From positions 23,586,073 through 23,650,072 of the forward strand of contig NC_063181.1 in NCBI RefSeq assembly GCF_023159225.1: a stretch of DNA of 64,000 nt. Direction: 5' to 3'. How positions within the stretch are numbered: position 1 is the stretch's first letter; each line of letters starts with the position of its first letter. The notes beneath the pieces were generated by a model. That model made no database searches and was not told the origin of the DNA. It saw nothing but the letters and a program-made list of their open reading frames with translations. The stretch comes from Perognathus longimembris pacificus. Taxonomy: Eukaryota > Chordata > Mammalia > Rodentia > Heteromyidae. Position numbers and translations under genes: made by a program. Positions 61,046 to 64,000 of the stretch are shown here, one piece after another.

Positions 61046-61664
61046 GATTTACAAGTCCACAAACAGTTGGCAGCTACAGAACTAGGAGAGGGGTGTGAGC
61101 CCCAATTATCTCTCAAAGACTCCAGGAGAAACTAGCCCTGTGACACCTCACCATTGGACTTCCGGTCCCTGGAATAGTGAATGAAGAAAGTCCCATGCTT
61201 CAAGACACTGGATTTGTGGAAATTTGCTTTGTAGCCACAGGAAACACATTCCCTGCACCCTTTCTCATTTGCCCTCTGACCCGGATGAACATCATTCCTG
61301 AGACCTTTATGGTTATCACTGGCTCCCCAGGAGCTGAGCCAGGAGTCAGAGGAGGGAGAAGTCTTTCTGCCCTGAGCTTCTGCTCCGGAAGGTTTCTGGG
61401 CTGGCTTTGCCCTTGACAGTTGGTATGGCTCCTCTGAAGGTTTTACACAGCTCTTTTTCTGTTACCTGGTTTCTCCATCTTCAAGTCTGTTTGGGCCAAT
61501 AGTTGCTAACAGCTCTGGTGCTGCATGCCCTGGGTTCTTGCTCTGTCCCCAGTGGTTCCAAACACCCTGCTACTCTCCCACAGATTCTCATTCCTAGCAC
61601 CATGTTTAATGACCACATGTGCATTTATTGTGTGATAGTAATTAAGTTCCTTTAGACAACCTTT
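61046..61664. other. Intergenic, nothing recognised
   Basis: Unique sequence; the frame at 61177-61416 is not recognisable. Confidence 0.55.
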
Positions 61665-61945
61665 TTTTTAGAGGAGAGGTGGTACTGAGGTTCAAATTCA
61701 GGATGCTGTGCTTGTCAAGCAGGTGTTCTGCCACTTAGACTACATTCCACAGCCTTTTTGTGTTAATTGTTTGAGATATGTGATGCTCAGGAACAACCTC
61801 AGACCGGATCCTCACAGAGCCTCCCATTAGATGAGATAGCTCAGTTTATTTCCTGAAGATGAAGTCTCATTTTGCGTAGGCTTGCCTCAAAAATAAAATA
61901 ATTCCAAGAAGCTGGGGTTATAAGCATGTACCACTGTGCCCCAGC
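61665..61945 (-). repeat. Old ID + B1 composite SINE, antisense
   Basis: tactgaggttcaaattcagg, gcaggtgttctgccacttag, then a B1-like end (gctggggttataagcatgta, ccactgtgccccagc). Confidence 0.65.
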
Positions 61946-63751
61946 TAACCAATCTTTTCTGACTACGCATACAAGTGATCCCAGTTTTTCCATGTTATGA
62001 ATAAGGCCTCAATGGACATCTTTATAGTCCAATCAGCTGAAATAATCATGACTAAGATAAATATACATTTACTTGTACAAAGAATCCATTGACCATTTAT
62101 ACTCATTAACACAATTAAGCAATTATATAATATTGATTACTAGCTTATTGATGATTTTACTCTAGAGCTTTTGATACACAACATAACATTGTTCTCTGGC
62201 AATCTTATAGCAACTTGCCCTCCCATCAGGAGCAGAGAATATCTATTTCCAAGCACCATATCCAAAGGACTTGCTGCGTACAGAAGGAACCCAGGTTTTT
62301 GTTCCTAAATGCAAAGTTGTTTGTTGTGAATGTGAGAAGACAAGAAATCTTCTTTCTGAGTGGTGATTAGAACTTTCCAGCATGGAAAGGCATCTTAGAT
62401 GGGAGAAAAATAGGCGCCACCCTACTCCAGGGTTATAAAGAGCTTGTCAGAAACTCCTTGTAATGAATGGCTTAGGTCAATGACAGGGTGATTCCAATTA
62501 AGGAATTTTAGTAGCAAGGAGAAGGCAGCTGCTGGTTTGAGTAAGTGAATGGCCATTATTGTCTGAGATTAAGGCAGCAAACCCTTCAAATAGAGAGCTC
62601 ATTGTTCAGAAGAGCTTGATTAAGAACGTGGCTGGAAAGGGACATCGGTGTATATGGAAAGATTGTTCTAACTATGGAGTTTGTGATTCACTTCGTGACA
62701 TCGACCTTATCTTGGGGGAGTTATGATATTTGCTGGGTTTCAGCCACAAACTCTTTCAATGAGCAGACCTCATCAAGATAAAATAATCAAGTCCAGTTCA
62801 TCATCACCATCTATCCGGACAGACCAAGGAAGCGTAATAAATGGACAACTGTGGAATGCTTACATTTAATCTCATTAGGAGGCTTCCTGATGAACTGTGG
62901 GATGGCAATGAACTAATTCCATAGCCTATTCCTCAATCTCAGAATCATTCTCTACTGCTTACAAAACTATTGTGCCTAAAATTAGGTTGTCCTGTTGTAA
63001 ACTGCATCCCGAGTACTTCTGAACCACAGAACACTGGGTAAGTACACAAATAGTTGTTACTAAGGGGAAGAGGGTTTGTCTCTGTGTTACTATAATGTGT
63101 GGGAGGGCTGTCTAAAGTCCCAATGAAGTAATTTGTCATTAAATCTAAATCCTACAGACAAGAAAACTGGCAATATATTGAAGAACTAAAAGAATAAACG
63201 TATGGAAAAGTGAAGATGTTGAAAATAAAACCTACCACCCTGTTAGTCTCACCCTGGGATATGGATCGACTTTGAGTTAACCATGCCCCACGCCCCATTT
63301 TTTTTTTCATGGACAACTTTTGCCTCTTCAGTTCTCAAGTCTTATGTCCTCCTAGTGTAACCTCCCTCCCTCTCCCTCTTATCTGCCTCTTTCCCCTCTC
63401 TCTTCTCATCTGAATGCAAACGCGTATTCATCAAGGGCCTACTAAGCTCCAAACACTCATCTGGGTATGAGCACTGGATATATGTAAATATTTGCAGGTT
63501 GGCCCCTCTGGCGCTTTCTAGCATCCAACAGCCATTCTGTTTGGGGGAATCCAGGTAACAGGCTTGCCTGTGTCTGGTTACTCAACCCTCTCCTGATTGA
63601 CTTCCTGCACACTTCGCTCCACCAATCAGATTCTAAAAGGAGTCCAGAGCCACTAAATAGGATAATTTGTGGTTGAGAACTCTACTCATATGCCATAGGG
63701 GTGGGGGCCCTGTGGCACATTTTAGTCTGAAGAATGTTGAAGGAGAAATTT
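61946..63751. other. Intergenic, largely repeat-free
   Basis: 1.8 kb with almost no young repeats, unlike the rest of the intergenic part. A short MIR-like scrap is possible at 63421-63500. No gene seen. Confidence 0.55.
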
Positions 63752-64000
63752 AAATTTTATTTATTCATTAATATAATGTACTATATTGTTATTATAGAGG
63801 TGATGTACAGAGAGGTAACAATTCCATGAGTCAGGTAATGAGTACATTTCCTTTCATACAGTGTCTTCTGTTCCTTCACTCTCTCCCAGTCCCTCCCTCA
63901 GTCTCTACCCATGAGTTGTGTAGTTCACTTTCCTCAGTATCCAGTGAGCTCCACTGCTGCACTTTTTCACCCTTTTTCTCACGATTTCTGTACCCTTCCC
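63752..64000 (-). mobile_element. L1 3' end, antisense, running off the window
   Basis: ggtgatgtacagagaggtaa, gtgtagttcactttcctcag match the antisense L1 end at 18787-19390. It continues beyond the window. Confidence 0.75.

Overview
This window is mammalian nuclear DNA, almost certainly from a rodent. The dominant repeats are tRNA/ID-like and 7SL/B1-like SINEs. The two abundant families share one right-hand half ('gaagtggcgctgtggctcaa...', 'tgagcaaaa...caggccctgagt'). From memory this resembles SINEs of the kangaroo rat / pocket mouse group (Geomyoidea); that placement is inference, not a database result. Exons are short, intron boundaries are GT/AG, and there is no bacterial-style gene packing.

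Region 1 (1 to about 31-33 kb) is the 3' end of WWC2 on the + strand. Eight coding exons (1138-1302, 5793-5917, 8262-8460, 9782-9946, 11176-11268, 15189-15431, 25246-25373, 28426-28492) join in a consistent phase. They give 394 codons plus TGA: the tail of the C2 domain, an acidic linker, a basic/Ser-rich segment, a coiled coil and the C-terminal ADDV PDZ ligand. A long AU-rich 3' UTR follows. Introns carry many SINEs, an old antisense L1 and two small L1 3'-end insertions with clean target-site duplications.

Region 2 (32.3-35.2 kb) holds two intronless claudin genes on the - strand, CLDN22 and CLDN24. This order matches the human 4q35.1 neighbourhood, where CLDN22 lies antisense to the WWC2 3' UTR. 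The two genes are about 99% identical over a 527-bp core but differ by about 13% over their first 87 bp and have unrelated tails. That pattern indicates recent gene conversion.

Region 3 (35.2-64 kb) is intergenic and repeat-rich. It holds an H2A.Z-type retrocopy with a net 114-bp internal deletion, co-bracketed with a SINE by one 13-bp duplication. It also holds a GC-rich patch with three G-quadruplex motifs in 400 bp, MIR and MaLR-like relics and several compound microsatellites. Its most striking part is 53-58 kb: a young 5'-truncated L1 (TSD 53034-53049 / 58067-58082) into whose 3' UTR a gammaretrovirus-like provirus has inserted. The proviral LTRs (308 bp each) differ at one base. The body is only about 2.95 kb: tRNA-Pro-type primer site, a gag-start fragment, a captured SINE, a catalytic-core integrase fragment and a polypurine tract. 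It looks like a recently mobile, non-autonomous endogenous retrovirus family.

There is no prokaryotic, CRISPR or plasmid content. The only likely functional protein genes are WWC2 (partial), CLDN22 and CLDN24.
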